Shown: positions 1-9,689, counted from the first letter of the stretch. The stretch is 64,000 bases of DNA from Ruegeria sp. R14_0 (GCF_017743975.1 NZ_JAGHRC010000002.1:1-64000), one strand, 5' to 3'. Made by a program: numbers and translations. Notes: generated from the sequence alone by a model not told the origin.

Positions 1-130
<130 letters not shown>

Positions 131-188
131 TCAGGCGCCCTTTTGCGATTTGGGGGACCCTTGGTCCCGTGGTTACATCTGCGCGCGC

Positions 189-217
189 GAGATATTTGGT
201 TCAAAGGGGAAAATCAA
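189..217 (-). promoter_or_regulatory. Candidate sigma70-type promoter for tuf
   Basis: On the minus strand TTGATT (212-217) and TATCTC (189-194) are separated by 17 bases, about 60 bases upstream of the tuf start codon. The -35 element matches TTGACA at four positions; the -10 is weaker. A short hairpin (GGGACC-CTT-GGTCCC, 154-168) lies in the predicted leader. Inferred from spacing and similarity only. Confidence 0.4.
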
Positions 218-240
218 GCACATCCTGCCTTAAAATCCGT

Positions 241-834
241 TTATGACGCCGGATTTTGCGTGACTTCGACGGATTCCAGCGGCTGGATCAGGTCTGGTCG
301 CTTGTCGAACCAGCCATTGTCCTTGTGTTCTTCGGCCAACCACTCTTCGACACGGTCGGCAACTTTCAGTGCAAGACCGTCCATTTGCTCTTCCCGCGTG
401 CGAGAATGACCCGAGCCGGCAAGGGCACTTTCGCCCGTGGTGTCTTCCAGAACCTGAAACTGTTTGCCCTTGGCCAGAAACTCTTTCTGGCGGACATCGT
501 AGACATTCACGAGAACGATCGCCGTGCTCTTTGGGTTGTAGATCACAGGCACGCCGGGAGGTGCGAGCATGTAACCTTCCAGGCTGATGCCAATGTCGTA
601 TTCTTGTGCGCCCTCATATCGACCGAGACGGATGTTCACGGCGTTCTGAATCGCATCTTCCCATTCTTTAGGGGTCGCATCCCGCGACACCGGACCCTGC
701 CGGGCCTTTTCCGCAAAGGCGTAGTTGACGCGCAATTTGAACTCGCCCAGCGACTCAGGTGCTTCATAAACCTGCGTCTGAGCGCAGGCGCCCATCAGGG
801 CCAATCCGGTAATCAGGGTGAATGCTCGCAACAT
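241..834 (-). CDS. Predicted lipoprotein of unknown function
   Basis: This 197-residue protein has a typical lipoprotein signal: a short positive N terminus, a hydrophobic stretch and a lipobox LMGAC, so Cys17 should be lipidated and the protein anchored in the cell envelope. The mature part is soluble, mixed alpha/beta in character, and has no catalytic motif I recognise. It is followed by tuf and preceded by parC on the same strand, with a strong hairpin between it and parC. A GAGA-type purine stretch precedes the ATG. The exported localisation is well supported; the function is unknown. Confidence 0.8.
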   Translation of the reverse strand: MLRAFTLITGLALMGACAQTQVYEAPESLGEFKLRVNYAFAEKARQGPVSRDATPKEWEDAIQNAVNIRLGRYEGAQEYDIGISLEGYMLAPPGVPVIYNPKSTAIVLVNVYDVRQKEFLAKGKQFQVLEDTTGESALAGSGHSRTREEQMDGLALKVADRVEEWLAEEHKDNGWFDKRPDLIQPLESVEVTQNPAS

Positions 835-876
835 GTCTCTCGTCTCGATAGGCCTGTTTTTCTTTGATCTAGCGCA

Positions 877-905
877 CCGATACGGCCTGTGCCAAGCCGT
901 ATCGG
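877..905. other. 10-bp-stem hairpin between parC and the lipoprotein gene
   Basis: CCGATACGGC (877-886) and GCCGTATCGG (896-905) form a perfect 10-base stem with a 9-base loop. It lies 29 bases after the parC stop codon on the minus strand. There is no U tract on either side, so it is not a classical intrinsic terminator. It could stabilise the parC mRNA 3' end or help Rho-dependent termination. Confidence 0.6.
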
Positions 906-933
906 CAGAAATCCACCCGCAAGCGTGGCTTGC

Positions 934-3282
934 TCACGAGAATTTATAGTCACGCGGGAAGCCGTAGGGGGCCTTTTTCCCGACGCTGGCCCGCTTGGCC
1001 AACCACTGGGACATATCAGCCTCGTGCCGGGTCTTGTCACCGCCCATAGACCATTTCAGGCCATCTTCCCAGTTGAAGGTGGTGATGTCGGACAGGCCGC
1101 CATCCAGTTCCAGTGTCCCCTGTCGGCCGCGCGCCATATTGTATTTCTGCAGACGTACGCCCTTGCCGCGCCCCATTTCGGGCAGTTCCTCAGTCGGGAA
1201 GACCAGGAATTTGCCGTTCTGGGACACCACAGCCACGTGATCGCCTTCAACGGGCTTACAGATCATCGCCGTCTCGTCGCCTTTGACGTTCAGCACCTGT
1301 TTGCCGTTCCGGGTCTGGGCCAGCACGTCATCTTCGGGCACCATAAAGCCGTTGCCTGCATCCGAGGCGACCAGCAACTTGCGTCCCGGCTGGTGGATCA
1401 GAATGTCGATGATCTGCGCTTCGTTCGGCAGGTCAACCATCAGGCGCAGCGGTTCACCCATGCCCCGCCCACCAGGCAGGTTGGCAGCGCTGACCGTGTA
1501 GAATCGCCCGTTCGAGGCGAAGACCAGCAGCCGGTCTGTCGTTTCTGCGTGGAAGATGAAGCGCGGGCCGTCGCCGTCCTTGAACTTCAGCTCACGCTTC
1601 AGGTCGATATGACCGGTCATGGCGCGAATCCACCCCATCTGAGAGCAGACGACCGTGATCGGTTCTTTGTCGATCATCGCCTCAAGCGGAACTTCTTCGA
1701 CCTGCCCGGCTTCGGCAAACTGAGTCCGACGCGCGCCGCCTTCGTAGTCTTTGCCGAAGGTCTTCTTGGTCTCTTTGAGCTGCTCGGCAATCTTGGCCCA
1801 TTGCAGACCTTCATCGGCCAGCAGATCTTCAAGGTTGGCGCGTTCCAGCATCAACTCGTCACGCTCACGCACCAATTCCATCTCTTCGAGACGGCGCAGG
1901 CTGCGCAAGCGCATGTTGAGGATGGCGTCGACCTGCACCTCGGACAACTCGCCCTCACCCGGTTTGGGCGAAACATAGTCGGATTCGTCGGTCGCACGGA
2001 CATGGTCAATGCCCCAATCCTCGCGCATCAGCGCGGCTTTGGGGTCATCGTCATAACGGATAATGTCGATCACGCGATCGAGGTTGAGGAAGGCGACGAT
2101 AAAGCCCTCCAACACTTCCAACCGGTGGTCGATCTTCGCCATGCGGTGGCGCGAGCGGCGCAGCAGCACCTCTTGCCGGTGATCGAGGAAGGCGCGCAGC
2201 ACTTCCTTCATCGAGCAGACCTTGGGCGTCACGCCGTCGATCAGCACGTTCATGTTCAGGCTGAACCGCACCTCAAGGTCCGAGTTGCGATAAAGCATGC
2301 CCATCAGCACCTCGGGGTCCACGTTCTTGGAGCGTGGTTCGAGGATCAGCCGGATGTCATCGGCGGATTCATCGCGTACATCGGCGAGGATCGGGATTTT
2401 CTTGGTCTGGATCAGTTCCGCGATCTTTTCGATCAGCTTGGATTTCTGAACCTGATACGGAATTTCGGTGACCACGATCTGCCATTGGCCGCGACCCAGA
2501 TCCTCGACCTCGAACTTACAGCGCAGACGGAACGAGCCACGTCCGGTGCGATAGGCCTGCGCGATGTTCTCGGGCGGCTCGACGATCACACCGCCGGTCG
2601 GGAAGTCCGGTCCGGGGACGTAGTTTAACAGCGTGTCGTCGCGCGCGTCCGGCGTTTTGATCAGGTGCAGACATGCATCACAGAGTTCAGCGATGTTATG
2701 CGGCGGAATGTTCGTGGCCATACCCACCGCAATACCGCTGGCACCATTTGCCAAAAGGTTCGGGAACTGCGCGGGCAGCACAACCGGCTCGGTCAGTGTG
2801 CCGTCATAGTTGTCTCGGAAATCGACAGCGTCTTCGTTCAAACCCTCAAGCAGCGCCTCGGCCACAATGGTCATCCGCGCCTCGGTGTATCGCGAGGCCG
2901 CCGGGTTATCGCCGTCGATATTGCCGAAGTTCCCCTGCCCGTCGACCAGCGGATAGCGGACGTTAAAGTCCTGCGCCAGACGCGCCATCGCATCGTAAAT
3001 CGCAGCGTCGCCATGCGGGTGATAGTTACCCATCACGTCGCCGGAAATCTTCGCGGACTTCCGGAATCCGCCCGTCGCACTGAGTCGCAGCTCGCGCATG
3101 GCATAGAGGATTCGCCGGTGAACCGGCTTCAACCCGTCGCGGGCATCGGGCAAAGCCCGGTGCATAATGGTGGACAGCGCATAGGTCAGATAGCGTTCGC
3201 CAATCGCGCGGCGCAGCGGTTCAGCTACCTCGCCCCCACCCTCGGGGGCCTCCATGTTGGGGTCGTCGATCGTATCGTTCAT
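934..3282 (-). CDS. parC: DNA topoisomerase IV subunit A
   Basis: ParC is the DNA-cleaving subunit of topoisomerase IV, which decatenates sister chromosomes together with ParE. The 782-residue product begins [19 protein letters not shown] and has the type IIA core [39 protein letters not shown] (split here only for length), with the catalytic tyrosine in [10 protein letters not shown] and a C-terminal beta-pinwheel region. Reading could extend 27 residues upstream, but that extension does not resemble the family, so the ATG at 3282 was chosen. ParC rather than GyrA is supported by the length and the lack of an obvious GyrA box. The partner parE is not in the window. Confidence 0.96.
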   Translation of the reverse strand: MNDTIDDPNMEAPEGGGEVAEPLRRAIGERYLTYALSTIMHRALPDARDGLKPVHRRILYAMRELRLSATGGFRKSAKISGDVMGNYHPHGDAAIYDAMARLAQDFNVRYPLVDGQGNFGNIDGDNPAASRYTEARMTIVAEALLEGLNEDAVDFRDNYDGTLTEPVVLPAQFPNLLANGASGIAVGMATNIPPHNIAELCDACLHLIKTPDARDDTLLNYVPGPDFPTGGVIVEPPENIAQAYRTGRGSFRLRCKFEVEDLGRGQWQIVVTEIPYQVQKSKLIEKIAELIQTKKIPILADVRDESADDIRLILEPRSKNVDPEVLMGMLYRNSDLEVRFSLNMNVLIDGVTPKVCSMKEVLRAFLDHRQEVLLRRSRHRMAKIDHRLEVLEGFIVAFLNLDRVIDIIRYDDDPKAALMREDWGIDHVRATDESDYVSPKPGEGELSEVQVDAILNMRLRSLRRLEEMELVRERDELMLERANLEDLLADEGLQWAKIAEQLKETKKTFGKDYEGGARRTQFAEAGQVEEVPLEAMIDKEPITVVCSQMGWIRAMTGHIDLKRELKFKDGDGPRFIFHAETTDRLLVFASNGRFYTVSAANLPGGRGMGEPLRLMVDLPNEAQIIDILIHQPGRKLLVASDAGNGFMVPEDDVLAQTRNGKQVLNVKGDETAMICKPVEGDHVAVVSQNGKFLVFPTEELPEMGRGKGVRLQKYNMARGRQGTLELDGGLSDITTFNWEDGLKWSMGGDKTRHEADMSQWLAKRASVGKKAPYGFPRDYKFS

Positions 3283-3482
3283 ATATGATGTGATACGCCG
3301 CAAGAGCGCGCTGGTAAAGCAACCAGCAGGTATTTTGCTGGGGACAAGTCGCGCTTTTTGCAACAGGGGGAGGCAAGTCCCGGATTTCCCCCATTTTTCG
3401 ACTCGGACCCCGAATTATGCTAGGCTGTCTTCATTAGACTGCTGCCTATTTCTTGTACCTTATGATTGCCGGGGGATGCGCC

Positions 3483-4082
3483 ATGACGCGCCTTATTGTT
3501 TTGACTTTCGCTGCACTGGGCTGGTGCTTTTACGTGATGAGCGGCGGGCCGAATTTCGAACCGCGTGGCCTGCGAACCGAACAACCAGAGCGCGTAGCCT
3601 CGGTGCCGAAACCTGCGCCTGTTGCACCGGCGCGGGTCGAAGAGTTGGTCACCAATGTCGCCGTGCGCACCCCGTCAGAGCGTGTACAAACGCCCCTGCA
3701 AACCGAAGAGGTCGTTCAGATCGTCACCGAACCGGCCAATCTGCCCAGCTTGTCCGGTGTGTCGGTCTTTGACGATCAGAGCGCCACCATCACACTGGCC
3801 TCACTGGAAGACGGTGTGGCAGGTCTGCGGCAAGTTGCCGAAGAGCCTGTGGAAGTCGAAGCGACACCCGAGCCCGCGCGGGATATCCGCGAAATCACTG
3901 GCACACGGGTCAATATGCGCGACGGACCGGGCACGATCTATCCGATCATTGGCAAGGCTACCATTGGACAGCAGGTCGAGGTGCTGAGCGAATCCGGCAC
4001 CGGTTGGTTGCGCCTGCGCGTGTTGCCCGAGCAACAGGTCGGCTGGATTTCCGCCTCGTTGGTTCGAAAAATCGAAAACTGA
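3483..4082 (+). CDS. SH3-domain (SH3b) exported protein
   Basis: The 199-residue product has an N-terminal hydrophobic segment (LIVLTFAALGWCFYVM), then a Pro/Ala/Val-rich linker, then a bacterial SH3 type 3 domain over the last ~65 residues, with the signature GTRVNMRDGPGTIYPII and GWISASLV. Such domains bind peptidoglycan or peptides in the periplasm. An ATG (3462) and a TTG (3453) lie upstream in frame; the ATG at 3483 was chosen because GGGGGA sits 6 bases before it. It is divergent from parC. The precise role is unknown; a cell-wall-related function is inference. Confidence 0.85.
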   Translation: MTRLIVLTFAALGWCFYVMSGGPNFEPRGLRTEQPERVASVPKPAPVAPARVEELVTNVAVRTPSERVQTPLQTEEVVQIVTEPANLPSLSGVSVFDDQSATITLASLEDGVAGLRQVAEEPVEVEATPEPARDIREITGTRVNMRDGPGTIYPIIGKATIGQQVEVLSESGTGWLRLRVLPEQQVGWISASLVRKIEN

Positions 4083-4151
4083 CGTAGTGCCATCATTGTC
4101 CTGCCCCAATCCCCACAATAGCTTTGACGTGGGTTAACGGTCAGGAAGATC

Positions 4152-4979
4152 ATGCAGAAAACCATTCTTATCACCGGCTGCTCGTCCGGTATCGGCCTGG
4201 ACGCAGCACACGGTATGCGTGCGCGCGGCTGGCGTGTTTTTGCGTCGTGCCGACAGCAGCGCGACTGCGACCGTCTGCGGGCGCAGGGTTTTGAAAGCCC
4301 GCGCATTGACTATACCGACGCCGAAAGCATCACCGAAGGCCTGGCCGAAGTCCTAGAGGCCACCGGTGGCACGCTAGACGCGCTGTTTAACAATGGGGCG
4401 CATGGCCTGCCCGGTGCGGTCGAAGATTTGCCGACCGAGGGGCTGCGCCAGATTTTTGAGGCCAACTTTTTTGGCTGGCACGAGCTGACCCGGCAAGTGA
4501 TTCCAGTCATGCGGGCGCAGGGGCATGGGCGAATCGTTCAGAACTCGTCAGTGTTGGGATTTGTCGCGTTCCCATGGCGGGGTGCCTATGTCGCCACGAA
4601 ATACGCGATCGAAGGTCTGACCGACACCCTGCGGCTGGAATTGGCCGATACGGACATCAAGGCGATCTTGATTGAGCCCGGTCCGATCACCTCGAAAATC
4701 CGCGAAAACTCGATCCCTTTCTTCGAGCGGTTCATCAACTGGGAGTCCTCGGCCCTGCGGGACAGGTACGAGTCTTCGCTATTGAAAAGACTATACGAAT
4801 CCTCCGGACCCGACCGTTTTGAGCTTCCCGCATCTGCTGTGACCGACAAGCTGGCCCATGCGGTCGAATCCAAAAGACCGCGACCGCGTTACTACGTGAC
4901 CACGCCGACCTATATCGCCGGTTACCTGCGCCGCCTTTTGCCGACCCGGACCATCGACCGCATCTTGTCCGACGTCTGA
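4152..4979 (+). CDS. Short-chain dehydrogenase/reductase, classical SDR
   Basis: This 275-residue NAD(P)-dependent oxidoreductase has the Rossmann cofactor motif TGCSSGIG at residues 8-15, the NNG motif (FNNGAH), the catalytic Ser (QNSSVLG) and a YVATK active-site motif. The C-terminal third resembles SDRs that act on lipophilic substrates such as retinol or steroids. It has a purine-rich AGGAAGATC before the ATG. The substrate cannot be deduced. It stands alone between an SH3 protein and a small HIG1-type membrane protein. Confidence 0.9.
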   Translation: MQKTILITGCSSGIGLDAAHGMRARGWRVFASCRQQRDCDRLRAQGFESPRIDYTDAESITEGLAEVLEATGGTLDALFNNGAHGLPGAVEDLPTEGLRQIFEANFFGWHELTRQVIPVMRAQGHGRIVQNSSVLGFVAFPWRGAYVATKYAIEGLTDTLRLELADTDIKAILIEPGPITSKIRENSIPFFERFINWESSALRDRYESSLLKRLYESSGPDRFELPASAVTDKLAHAVESKRPRPRYYVTTPTYIAGYLRRLLPTRTIDRILSDV

Positions 4980-5059
4980 GGCGAAATTACCCGTTCGCTT
5001 TTCACACGTGGGGGTCTAGATGGTACCCTCAGGAAACAAGAGAAGCGGACGGTGTACCC

Positions 5060-5263
5060 ATGGACCTTTTGATGGTCGTTTTGTTGTTGGCCATGGCGGC
5101 GGTTGTCGTTGTGCTGGTGATTGGCATCTCGAACTTCGGCAAAGCCGGTAAAAGTGCCGCGCTCAAAAGCAACAAGATGATGCAACTGCGAATTCTGTTC
5201 CAGTTCATTGCCGTGGTGCTGATCGTGCTCTACGTCTGGCTGCGCGGACAAGGAGTTCAATAA
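5060..5263 (+). CDS. Small two-helix membrane protein, HIG1-domain type
   Basis: The 67-residue protein has two transmembrane helices joined by a short basic loop containing KSNKMMQLRILFQF, which matches the hypoxia-induced protein (HIG1) pattern common in alphaproteobacteria. Mitochondrial relatives associate with respiratory complexes, so a role at the respiratory chain is possible but inferred. Its stop codon directly abuts the ATG of the cobalamin adenosyltransferase gene, so the two form an operon. The Shine-Dalgarno is weak (AAGCGGACGG). Small but convincing because of the motif and the tight coupling. Confidence 0.8.
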   Translation: MDLLMVVLLLAMAAVVVVLVIGISNFGKAGKSAALKSNKMMQLRILFQFIAVVLIVLYVWLRGQGVQ

Positions 5264-5836
5264 ATGGTCGTACTCAACAAGATCTACACGCGCACCGGCG
5301 ATGACGGGAAAACTGCTTTGGGCAATGGCGAGCGTGTCGCCAAGTATTCTGGCCGTGTGACGGCCTATGGGACGGTTGACGAGCTGAACGCCTTTGTCGG
5401 CGTGGCCCGGACCGAGGCCGAGGGCGAAGTGGACGCCGCACTCGCCCGTATTCAAAACGACTTGTTCGATTTGGGCGCGGATTTCTGCCGTCCAGACATG
5501 GAAAAGGACGCCGAGGCCGATTACCCGCCGCTGCGGATCGTTGCAGCTCAGATCGACCGGCTGGAAGCCGAGATCGACGTGATGAATGAAACGCTGGAAC
5601 CTCTGCGCAGCTTCATCCTGCCCGGCGGCTCCCGCCTGGCGGCCCATCTTCATGTCTGCCGGACCGTGTCGCGCCGAGCCGAACGCTTGGCCGTCGAATT
5701 GACCAATATGGAACCCGTGAACGAGGTCGCGGTGAAGTACCTCAATCGGTTGAGCGACTGGTTTTTCGTGGCCGCGCGCTGCGCCAACGACAACGGCACG
5801 GCGGACGTTTTGTGGGTTCCCGGCGCGAACCGCTGA
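5264..5836 (+). CDS. Cob(I)alamin adenosyltransferase, PduO type
   Basis: This 190-residue enzyme transfers the 5'-deoxyadenosyl group of ATP to cob(I)alamin, making coenzyme B12. The N-terminal YTRTGDDGKTAL is the ATP-binding motif, followed by YGTVDELNAF and, in the C-terminal helix bundle, RTVSRRAERL, all hallmarks of the PduO/MMAB family. AAGGAG precedes the ATG by 8 bases. It follows the HIG1 protein without a gap. Its product would be needed by CoA-ester mutases such as those of the ethylmalonyl-CoA pathway, to which mcd in this window points. Also annotated as pduO or mmaB. Confidence 0.94.
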   Translation: MVVLNKIYTRTGDDGKTALGNGERVAKYSGRVTAYGTVDELNAFVGVARTEAEGEVDAALARIQNDLFDLGADFCRPDMEKDAEADYPPLRIVAAQIDRLEAEIDVMNETLEPLRSFILPGGSRLAAHLHVCRTVSRRAERLAVELTNMEPVNEVAVKYLNRLSDWFFVAARCANDNGTADVLWVPGANR

Positions 5837-5891
5837 GCCGTGGCAAAGCAATTTAGTTTCGCGCCGTTGCGTCAAAATATACGAAACGCGA

Positions 5892-5945
5892 CGTCTCAAG
5901 TTCATGACGTGACGATTTTGCCCTGTTGCAGCGTGAATTGAGACG
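5892..5945. repeat. Imperfect inverted repeat upstream of etfBA
   Basis: CGTCTCAAGTTCA (5892-5904) and TGAATTGAGACG (5934-5945) are inverted copies with one bulged G, separated by 29 bases, ending 72 bases before the etfB start. They could form a hairpin in the leader or serve as a two-part operator. Confidence 0.55.
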
Positions 5946-6017
5946 CTATTCAGTCGTCCGAGAGCATTGGTGGAGTCGCAACGCGGCTTACCGTTATTTG
6001 TGAGGAGCAAGCGCAAA

Positions 6018-6776
6018 ATGAAGGTACTCGTGCCTGTCAAACGCGTGATTGACTATAATGTGAAGGTCCGCGTGAAAGCGGACGGTAGCGGTGTCGATCT
6101 CGCCAATGTCAAAATGTCGATGAACCCGTTCGACGAGATCGCCGTCGAAGAGGCGATTCGTCTGAAAGAAGCTGGCAAGGCTGACGAAGTCGTTGCGGTT
6201 TCGATCGGTGTGAAGCAGGCGCAGGAAACCCTGCGTACCGCGCTGGCCATGGGCGCCGACCGCGCCATTCTGGTTGTTGCCGCCGATGACGTGCACACTG
6301 ATATCGAGCCTCTGGCCGTTGCCAAGATCCTGGCCAAAGTGGTCGAGGAAGAGCAGCCCGGTCTGGTTCTGGCCGGTAAGCAGGCAATCGACAACGACAT
6401 GAACGCCACCGGTCAAATGCTGTCGGCCCTGCTGGGCTGGTCGCAAGGCACCTTTGCCTCCGAAGTCGACATCGAAGGCGACAGCGCCAAGATCACCCGT
6501 GAGGTAGATGGCGGTCTGCAGACCATCAGCGTCAAGATGCCGACCATCGTGACCGTTGACCTGCGCCTGAACGAGCCGCGCTATGCGTCGTTGCCGAACA
6601 TCATGAAGGCGAAGAAAAAGCCGCTGGACGAGAAAACCGCCGCCGATTACGGCGTCGACGTCACTCCGCGTCTGGAAGTCGTCAAGACCGAAGAGCCGCC
6701 GGCACGCGCCGCTGGTATCGTCGTGGGCTCAGTAGACGAGCTGGTCGAGAAACTCAAAGAAGCGGGGGCTGTGTAA
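6018..6776 (+). CDS. etfB: Electron transfer flavoprotein, beta subunit
   Basis: EtfB, with EtfA, accepts electrons from acyl-CoA and related dehydrogenases and passes them to ETF:quinone oxidoreductase. The 252-residue product starts [19 protein letters not shown] and carries [16 protein letters not shown] and [16 protein letters not shown], both highly conserved. A longer reading from 5967 is possible but the family begins at the ATG at 6018, which is preceded by GAGGAG at about 10 bases. Its TAA overlaps the etfA ATG by one base (TAATG), a sign of translational coupling and equal expression. Confidence 0.97.
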   Translation: MKVLVPVKRVIDYNVKVRVKADGSGVDLANVKMSMNPFDEIAVEEAIRLKEAGKADEVVAVSIGVKQAQETLRTALAMGADRAILVVAADDVHTDIEPLAVAKILAKVVEEEQPGLVLAGKQAIDNDMNATGQMLSALLGWSQGTFASEVDIEGDSAKITREVDGGLQTISVKMPTIVTVDLRLNEPRYASLPNIMKAKKKPLDEKTAADYGVDVTPRLEVVKTEEPPARAAGIVVGSVDELVEKLKEAGAV

Positions 6777-7705
6777 TGGCTGTTCTTCTTCTCGCAGAAG
6801 TCAACAACGGCGAACTGGCGCTGGACGCCACCGCCAAGGCTGTCACCGCCGCCAAGGCGCTGGGTGATGTGACCGTTCTGGCCGCAGGCGGTTCCGCCGC
6901 TGCTGCCGGTGAAGCCGCCGCCAAGATCGATGGCGTTTCCAAGGTTCTGGTTGCCGAAGACGACTCGCTGGGCCATCGCCTCGCGGAATCGACCGCAGCC
7001 CTGATCGTCGGACTGGCCGACGGGTACGAGCACATCGTTGCCCCCGCCACCACCGACGCGAAGAACGTGATGCCCCGCGTCGCGGCTCTGCTGGATGCCA
7101 TGATCATCTCGGATGCATCCGGTGTGGTTGACGGTTCGACCTTCGAGCGTCCGATCTATGCAGGCAACGCGATCCAGACCGTAAAGTCGAGCGACGCCAA
7201 GAAAGTCGTCACCTTCCGTACTGCTTCGTTCGACGCGGCTGGCGAAGGTGGTTCGGCTGCGGTTGAGACCATCGCAGTTGGTGACAACCCCGGTCTGTCT
7301 TCGTGGGTCGAGGACAAGGTTGCCGAAAGCGATCGTCCGGAACTGACTTCGGCTGGCGTTGTTGTTTCGGGCGGCCGTGGGGTTGGCTCGGAAGAAGACT
7401 TCAAACTGATCGAAACACTGGCCGACAAGCTGGGTGCCGCTGTTGGCGCGTCGCGTGCCGCTGTTGACTCGGGCTATGCTCCGAACGACTGGCAGGTTGG
7501 TCAGACCGGTAAGGTTGTTGCACCTGACCTGTATGTTGCGGTCGGCATCTCGGGCGCGATCCAGCACTTGGCTGGTATGAAAGACTCGAAAGTCATCGTT
7601 GCGATCAACAAAGACGAAGAAGCCCCGATCTTCCAGGTTGCGGATTTCGGCCTCGTCGCAGACCTGTTCCAGGCTGTTCCTGAGCTGACCGAAAAACTCG
7701 GCTGA
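6776..7705 (+). CDS. etfA: Electron transfer flavoprotein, alpha subunit
   Basis: The 309-residue EtfA carries FAD. The N-terminal domain is followed by the family's FAD-binding C-terminal half, with [14 protein letters not shown] and then [19 protein letters not shown] and [18 protein letters not shown], which form the FAD site. It overlaps etfB by one base and is followed by a strong intrinsic terminator, so etfBA is a two-gene operon. Codon use is strongly biased to GCC, CTG and ACC, as expected of a highly expressed gene. A likely client encoded in this window is the acyl-CoA dehydrogenase Mcd. Confidence 0.97.
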   Translation: MAVLLLAEVNNGELALDATAKAVTAAKALGDVTVLAAGGSAAAAGEAAAKIDGVSKVLVAEDDSLGHRLAESTAALIVGLADGYEHIVAPATTDAKNVMPRVAALLDAMIISDASGVVDGSTFERPIYAGNAIQTVKSSDAKKVVTFRTASFDAAGEGGSAAVETIAVGDNPGLSSWVEDKVAESDRPELTSAGVVVSGGRGVGSEEDFKLIETLADKLGAAVGASRAAVDSGYAPNDWQVGQTGKVVAPDLYVAVGISGAIQHLAGMKDSKVIVAINKDEEAPIFQVADFGLVADLFQAVPELTEKLG

Positions 7706-7741
7706 TCCTGGCCCAGGAAACTCTTTTGAAGAAAATGGAAA

Positions 7742-7766
7742 GGCCCGCCAAATGGCGGGCCTTTTT
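7742..7766. terminator. Intrinsic terminator after etfBA, possibly bidirectional
   Basis: GGCCCGCC-AAAT-GGCGGGCC (7742-7761) is a perfect 8-base stem followed by TTTTT on the plus strand. The minus gene at 7766-8578 ends exactly here, and on that strand the stem is followed by TTTCC, so the same element may end both transcripts. Confidence 0.9.
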
Positions 7767-8578
7767 CAGTTCAGGTTCCGTACTGAAGCGACCAGTTCAT
7801 CAGCAATGGCCCTATGCGCCGCCGGGCCTATCATGTGTTCGGCCATCGGCTGCTGCAGCGTTCCAAACAGCATGTCCTCAATCTCATCCGACTGGCCGCA
7901 GACCCGTGTTGTAACGTCAACGCATTGGGCACAGAACGGGCGGACATCCTCGATCATCGCATCCGTCACATTGAGGTCTAGAAGATCTGCACCATCGGGA
8001 TCGCGAAGCACCTGAAGCCTTAGCAGGATCACCGGTACGTCTAAACGGCGAAGAAGGTCGCCGACCTGACGCACCCAGTTGCGGCGCAGCTCATCCAGAA
8101 CAACCTCGACACGTGCGTCCGGAAACCTCTGAAGGCTTGTCATCAGGTGGCGCACAAAATGCACTTCGGTAAAATCAACCTCGGGATAGAGGCGGATCAG
8201 ATCACCAGTCGGTTCAAGAAAGCGATCGTTGCGCCTGGGATGCACGCGATAAAAATGATTGGTCTGCCCCAACAATCCAGGCACCTGCAAGACGCATAGA
8301 TCGGCCGTTTTCAGCAAATCGAACAGCCCGCTGTCCAGACATAGGGCATCCACCCCGCTGAACAGGCAACCAAGGTTCAGAACCCGCCTGTCAGTGCGCT
8401 CCTCCAGCAGGGTTGCAAAGGGGCGTTGTACAAACCGCCCAAATGTCTCATCCCCACCGGCGCAAGCCATATAGGGCTGATCCAATACACGCCGTGTGCC
8501 CCGAAACCACAGCCGCGACCCGTCATATTGACAGACTTCATGCCCGGGTTCCCCCGAGCCTGTTTGATGATAGCTCAT
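7766..8578 (-). CDS. DUF6473-type protein of unknown function
   Basis: The 270-residue product starts [20 protein letters not shown], which I recognise as the opening of the DUF6473 family found in Roseobacter-group genomes. It has no signal peptide or membrane segment. A region [15 protein letters not shown] near residue 70 loosely recalls a nucleophile elbow, and five or more cysteines are scattered through the chain, but no catalytic site can be assigned. The ATG at 8578 was preferred over a GTG three codons earlier because GGGTGAG precedes it. It is convergent with etfA. Family assignment is from memory, function unknown. Confidence 0.75.
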   Translation of the reverse strand: MSYHQTGSGEPGHEVCQYDGSRLWFRGTRRVLDQPYMACAGGDETFGRFVQRPFATLLEERTDRRVLNLGCLFSGVDALCLDSGLFDLLKTADLCVLQVPGLLGQTNHFYRVHPRRNDRFLEPTGDLIRLYPEVDFTEVHFVRHLMTSLQRFPDARVEVVLDELRRNWVRQVGDLLRRLDVPVILLRLQVLRDPDGADLLDLNVTDAMIEDVRPFCAQCVDVTTRVCGQSDEIEDMLFGTLQQPMAEHMIGPAAHRAIADELVASVRNLN

Positions 8579-8739
8579 AACACTCACCCATTTTCACCCG
8601 GTTGCCATCTTGCAGCCGCAAATCTTGAGAAATTCCTAATGTGCGCATTTGAAGCAAATTCGAACGGACTGATCCCCTTGCCGCCCGCCCCGATCTGTCG
8701 ATACTGTCGCCATATCGCGGGACACAAAGGCACCTGAAC

Positions 8740-9615
8740 ATGGATGTAAAATCAGTCGGAGTGATTGGCGCAGGTCAGATGGGCAATGGTATCGCCCATG
8801 TTCTGGCCTTGGCGGAGTATAACGTTCTTCTGAACGACGTTTCCGAAGACGCGCTCGGCAAAGCGTTGACGACGATTGAGGGCAACCTGGCACGACAGGC
8901 ATCGCGCGGAAAAATCTCGGACGACGAGATGCGCGCGGCGCTGAGCCGGATCACCACGACCCTGGAATTGCCCCAGCTTGGTCAGACTGACCTGGTGATC
9001 GAAGCCGCAACCGAGCGTGAGGCGATCAAACAGGCCATCTTTGAGGATCTGCAGCCCCACTTGCTGCCACACACGATTCTCACATCCAACACGTCTTCAA
9101 TTTCGATCACACGGCTCGCCAGTCGGACCGACAGGCCCGAGCGTTTCATGGGGTTCCACTTCATGAACCCTGTGCCTGTGATGCAGTTGGTCGAATTGAT
9201 CCGCGGCATCGCCACCGATGAAGAGACGTTCAAATCCTGCAAGGCCGTGGTGGACCGTTTAGGCAAAACGGCGGCCAGCGCCGAAGATTTCCCGGCCTTT
9301 ATCGTGAACCGCATCTTGATGCCGATGATTAACGAAGCCGTCTATACGCTTTACGAAGGCGTGGGCAGCGTGCAGTCGATTGACCAGTCGATGCGCTTGG
9401 GTGCAAATCACCCGATGGGTCCACTGGAGCTGGCGGATTTTATCGGGCTAGACACCTGTCTGGCGATCATGAACGTGCTGCATGATGGTCTGGCGGACAC
9501 CAAGTACCGGCCGTGTCCCCTGCTGACAAAATATGTCGAAGCCGGGTGGCTGGGGCGCAAGACCGAACGCGGGTTCTATGACTATCGCGGTGAAACCCCG
9601 GTTCCAACACGGTAA
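8740..9615 (+). CDS. 3-hydroxybutyryl-CoA dehydrogenase
   Basis: This 291-residue enzyme oxidises 3-hydroxyacyl-CoA to acetoacetyl-CoA with NAD(P), or the reverse. It has the Rossmann motif GAGQMGNGIAHV near the N terminus, the family motif SNTSSISITRLA with the catalytic region GFHFMNPVPVM, and the C-terminal helical domain with NRILMPMINEA and GANHPMGPLELADFIG. This is the single-function HBDH type rather than the fused FadB type. It is a single-gene unit followed by two hairpins. Likely roles are PHB or butyrate turnover and acetyl-CoA assimilation. Common symbols are hbdA and paaH; the context does not choose between them. Confidence 0.95.
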   Translation: MDVKSVGVIGAGQMGNGIAHVLALAEYNVLLNDVSEDALGKALTTIEGNLARQASRGKISDDEMRAALSRITTTLELPQLGQTDLVIEAATEREAIKQAIFEDLQPHLLPHTILTSNTSSISITRLASRTDRPERFMGFHFMNPVPVMQLVELIRGIATDEETFKSCKAVVDRLGKTAASAEDFPAFIVNRILMPMINEAVYTLYEGVGSVQSIDQSMRLGANHPMGPLELADFIGLDTCLAIMNVLHDGLADTKYRPCPLLTKYVEAGWLGRKTERGFYDYRGETPVPTR

Positions 9616-9633
9616 AAGGGGGCCAGCCCCCTC

Positions 9634-9672
9634 GCCCGGATTTCATCCGGGCTCACCCCCGGGATATTTTTA
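9634..9672. terminator. Hairpin between convergent genes, followed by A/T-rich motif
   Basis: GCCCGGAT-TTC-ATCCGGGC (9634-9652) is a perfect 8-base stem, preceded by a second small GC stem (9618-9631). It is followed at 9655 by CCCCCGGGATATTTTTAGCC. The two flanking genes converge, so a bidirectional terminator is likely. Confidence 0.65.
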
Positions 9673-9689
9673 GCCAGATGAAGAGCGGA

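Noticed and set aside
889..2628. 579-codon plus-strand open frame opposite parC
   Set aside because: It is antisense to an intact parC, is rich in His, Gln and Arg as expected from the opposite strand of a GC-rich gene, and has no motif.
4922..6040. 372-codon minus-strand frame opposite the HIG1 and adenosyltransferase genes
   Set aside because: Two convincing genes with good start sites lie on the other strand; the frame is His/Gln/Arg-rich.
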